From NCBI RefSeq assembly GCF_000420105.1, contig NZ_ATUH01000008.1:1-41217 (forward strand): a stretch of 41,217 bases of DNA, written 5' to 3'. This stretch comes from Metamycoplasma orale ATCC 23714 (GTDB taxonomy: Bacteria > Bacillota_I > Bacilli_A > Mycoplasmatales > Metamycoplasmataceae). Made by a program: the position numbers and the translations under genes. The notes below the pieces were generated by a model, which ran no database searches, was not told the origin of the DNA, and worked only from the letters and a program-made list of their open reading frames with translations. How positions within the stretch are numbered: position 1 is the first letter of the stretch; each line of letters begins with the position of its first letter. Positions 38,132 through 41,217 of this stretch are shown here, one piece after another.

Positions 38132-40504
38132 ATGAAAAAAAATAATATAAATTTTGACTCAAAAGAATATTTAAATAACATTGATAAATGATTTAGAGCA
38201 GCTAACTATTTATCAGTTGCACAAATCTATTTAAGAGACAATCCTTTATTAAGAAGAAAACTAGTTAAAGATGATATAAAATTATATCCAATTGGACACT
38301 GAGGAACAATTCCTGGGCAAAATTTTATTTATGCTCACTTAAATAGAGTTATTAATAAATATGACCTAAATATGTTTTATATTGAAGGCCCTGGACATGG
38401 TGGACAAGTAATGATTTCTAACTCATATTTAGATGGATCATATACTGAAATATTCTCAAACATTGAAGAAAATGAAGCAGGTATTAAAAAATTATGTAAA
38501 AGATTTTCATTCCCTGGCGGATCGGCAAGCCATGCTGCTCCCGAAACTCCTGGCTCAATTCATGAAGGTGGAGAACTTGGATATTCATTAAGTCATGCTA
38601 CTGGAAGCATTTTAGATAATCCTAACACTATTGCCGCAGTAGTTGTAGGTGATGGAGAAGCTGAAACTGGTCCTTTATGTGCAGGATTATTTTCAAATGT
38701 ATTTATTAATCCTATTACCGATGGCGCAATTTTACCAATAATTCATTTAAATGGTGGAAAAATTTCTAATCCTACAATTCTTTCAAGAAAAACTAATGAA
38801 GAATTAAAATTGTATTTTAGTGGTTTTGGATGAGAACCTATTTTTGTTGAAGGCGATGATAACTTTGCAAAATCACATGAATTAATGGCAAAAAGCTTAG
38901 ATAAAGCAATTGAAAAAATTTTAAATATTTGAAAAGAAGCTAGAAAAGGCGAAGCTAAAGATGCAAAAATGCCTACATGACCATTAATCGTATTTAGAAG
39001 CCCTAAGGGATGAAGCGGCCCAAAAGAATGAAATCATGAAGCAATTGAAGGAAGCTTTAGAGCACATCAAGTGCCTTTACCTGTATCTGGTTTAAATGAC
39101 AAAAATATTGATGCTCTTGAAACATGATTAAGATCTTACAAACCAGAAGAATTATTTGATAAAAAAGGAAAAATCAATAAAGAAATAAAAGCATTGGCTC
39201 CATTAGGTAATAAAAGAATGGCTAAAAACCCAATTACTAACGGAGGGCTAAATCCTAGACCTTTAAAATTAAGTGCATGAGAAAAATTTGGACTTATTTT
39301 TGACAAACCCGGTTCTATAAAAGCACAAGACATGGTTGAACTTGGAAAATATTGTTCAGATATTATTTTAAATAACAAAGATAATTTTAGAATCTTTGGA
39401 CCTGATGAAACTAAATCTAATCGTTTGTATGAAGTATTTAAAGTTACCAACAGACAATGAATGCTACCAATTTCAGAAAAATATGACGAATGGTTAAGCC
39501 CAAGCGGAAGAGTTATTGATTCACAATTAAGCGAACATCAAGCAGAAGGTTTCCTTGAAGGATATGTATTAACAGGAAGACATGGATTTTTTGCAAGTTA
39601 TGAATCATTTTTAAGAGTAGTAGATTCAATGGCAACTCAACATATGAAATGACTTAAAAAATCACTTGAACAAAAATGAAGAAAAGATTATCCTTCATTA
39701 AACTTAATTGCAACCTCAACTGCTTTTCAACAAGATCATAATGGATATACACACCAAGATCCAGGAATGTTAGGACATTTAGCAGATAAAAGACCTGAGT
39801 TAATTAGAGAATACTTGCCTGCTGATACAAACTCATTACTTGCAGTAATGAAAAAAGCGCTTGAAGAAAGAAACGTAATTAATCTAATTGTTGCTTCAAA
39901 ACAACCCCGTGAACAATTTTATTCAATTAAAGAAGCAAATGAACTTGTTGAAAAAGGGTATAAAATTATTGATTGAGCTTCAACATGCAAAGCTAATGAA
40001 GAACCAGATGTAGTTATAGTAGCTTCAGGGGTAGAACCTAATATTGAAGCCTTAAGTGCAATTACTTATTTAAAAGATGAATATAAAGATCTTAAAATTA
40101 GATTTGTTTATGTACTAGACTTACTTAAACTTAGATCAAAAGATATTGATCCTCGCGGAATTAGCGATGAAGAGTTTAACAAAGTATTTACCAAAGATAA
40201 ACCTATTGTGTTTGCATTTCACGGATATGAAGGTTTAATTAGAGATATTTTCTTTAAACGTCAAAATCATAATTTATATGTTCATGGATATCGTGAAAAC
40301 GGAGATATTACAACCTCATTTGATATAAGATTTTTATCAGAAATGGATAGATTCCATATTTCTCAAACCGTTGCTAAAGCTGTTTATGGCAATGATTCAA
40401 AAGCATTTATTAAGAAAATTGATAAAAAAATTAATGATCATATTACCTATGTTAGAGAATATGGTTATGATATGCCAGAAATTTTAGAATGAAAATGAAA
40501 ATAA
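38132..40504 (+). CDS. xfp: Xylulose-5-phosphate/fructose-6-phosphate phosphoketolase
   Basis: 790 residues, the normal phosphoketolase length, read through many TGA-Trp codons. It includes [42 protein letters not shown] and the thiamine-diphosphate motif [12 protein letters not shown]. Near the C-terminal side is [16 protein letters not shown]. The enzyme splits xylulose-5-phosphate (and often fructose-6-phosphate) with phosphate to acetyl phosphate and an aldose phosphate, feeding ATP formation by acetate kinase. The RBS is AGAGG, 7 bases before ATG. Alone on the plus strand before rpmE. Confidence 0.96.
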
Positions 40505-40584
40505 TTTTATAAATGTATTACAATATTATTTATTAATTTATTAAAAACACAATTAGTTAATTTGAATTTAATTAAGGAGCGATT

Positions 40585-40803
40585 ATGAAAAAAAATATTC
40601 ACCCAAAATATAAAGAAATAGTAGCAACATGCACTTCATGCAATACTGAACACAAATTTGGTTCTACTGCTGATAAAGTTACACTTGATATTTGCTCAAA
40701 TTGTCATCCATTTTACACTGGAAACAGAAGTACAGCAAAAGCTCGTGGTCGTGTTGAAAGATTTAATAAATTACTTGAAAAATCAAAAACTACTAAAAAA
40801 TAA
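40585..40803 (+). CDS. rpmE: 50S ribosomal protein L31, zinc type
   Basis: 72 residues: MKKNIHPKYKEIVATCTSCN, then CSNCHPFYTGN. The four cysteines fit the zinc-binding L31 form. The RBS AAGGAG is 5 bases before ATG. It is 80 bases after xfp and ends at a strong terminator. Confidence 0.95.
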   Translation: MKKNIHPKYKEIVATCTSCNTEHKFGSTADKVTLDICSNCHPFYTGNRSTAKARGRVERFNKLLEKSKTTKK

Positions 40804-40810
40804 ATATTTA

Positions 40811-40840
40811 GGTATTGGACTTAGTCCAATACTTTTTTTA
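40811..40840 (+). terminator. Rho-independent terminator of rpmE
   Basis: GTATTGGAC, loop TTA, GTCCAATAC (40812-40832) form a 9-bp stem followed by a T-run. Ends the rpmE transcript. Confidence 0.9.
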
Positions 40841-40902
40841 ATTAAATTCATTTAAGAAAATAAGAAAAAATCCACAAATATTTAAACTAGGACAAAAAAA
40901 TT

Positions 40903-40938
40903 GGACTCAAATTAAAAAAAATTGAGTCCTTTTTTTTC
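40903..40938 (+). terminator. Stem-loop before the IS reading frame
   Basis: GGACTCAA (40903-40910) pairs with TTGAGTCC (40922-40929), and eight T follow. It lies 23 bases upstream of the transposase start, and resembles hairpins at the ends of insertion sequences that block read-through from outside promoters. Confidence 0.65.
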
Positions 40939-40960
40939 ATTTTAAGTAAAGGAGATAATT

Positions 40961-41217
40961 ATGGGTAGACAATTAAAAATTAATGAGTGACTACAAGTAT
41001 TTGACTTGTATGAAAACTATAAGAATAATAAAATTTCCAAGAGAGCATTTGAATATGAATATTTAAAAATTTGCGGTTCAAATAAAATTTTTAATAGATA
41101 TGTAATTCGTTGAATAAAAATTAAAATTAAAAAATATAATTTAGGTATGAACATAGAATCTAAAACCGGTAAATCACCTAAAAAAGGAAAAGGAAGCGGC
41201 CGTCCAAGAAAAAAATT
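40961..41217 (+). CDS. Insertion-sequence OrfA-like protein (partial, IS3-type)
   Basis: 85 residues are visible before the window ends, with two TGA-Trp codons. It starts MGRQLKINEWLQVFDLYENY and ends in a basic GKGSGRPRKK stretch. This resembles the helix-turn-helix first reading frame (OrfA) of mycoplasma IS3/IS150-type elements. A catalytic OrfB would be outside the window. The RBS is AAAGGAGA. The call is by resemblance, so the exact IS family is uncertain. Confidence 0.65.

Overview
The window is a piece of a mycoplasma chromosome (Mollicutes, most like the Mycoplasmopsis / Hominis-group species). It is very AT-rich. UGA must be read as tryptophan: almost every gene is broken by in-frame TGA unless it is, and conserved Trp residues fall on those TGAs, such as the terminal Trp of S14 and S8 and the PWG of L2. 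Many surface proteins start with mycoplasma lipoprotein signals. Coordinates below use genetic code 4. The species cannot be fixed from the sequence alone.

Region 1 (1-13.7 kb, minus strand apart from the left edge) is the accessory part. The C-terminal end of an IS30-type transposase sits at the left edge and a small lipoprotein gene follows. Then comes one tightly packed unit transcribed leftwards from about 13.69 kb: an immunoglobulin-binding surface protein (MIB-like), a DUF31 serine-protease lipoprotein (MIP-like) and seven genes of an F1-like 'X0' ATPase. The seven are a multi-spanning membrane protein, a small unknown, gamma-like, epsilon-like, a large membrane-anchored unknown, alpha-like and catalytic beta-like. 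No F0 a, b, c or delta subunit is present. In the published model MIB captures antibody, MIP cleaves its heavy chain, and the ATPase is proposed to power the cycle. The MIB start is preceded by a run of eight G in the Shine-Dalgarno position, a candidate phase-variation switch for the locus.

Region 2 (13.8-15.4 kb) holds a lipoprotein and a flavodoxin-fold NAD(P)H oxidoreductase, then tRNA-His.

Region 3 (15.4-20.6 kb) is a replication/repair operon read leftwards: dnaX, ybaB, recR, tmk, holB, rsmI. A small four-helix membrane protein is divergent from dnaX, and rpmF converges on it.

Region 4 (21.3-37.75 kb) is the S10-spc-alpha ribosomal superoperon, read leftwards from rpsJ to rplQ, including secY, adk, map, infA and rpoA. 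Many junctions are one-base TAATG overlaps. Several ribosomal proteins (S17, L29, L22, L23, L4, L3, S5) carry long low-complexity Lys/Ala/Thr/Glu extensions.

Region 5 (38.1-41.2 kb, plus strand) has phosphoketolase (xfp), rpmE and the start of a second insertion sequence, whose first reading frame runs off the right edge.
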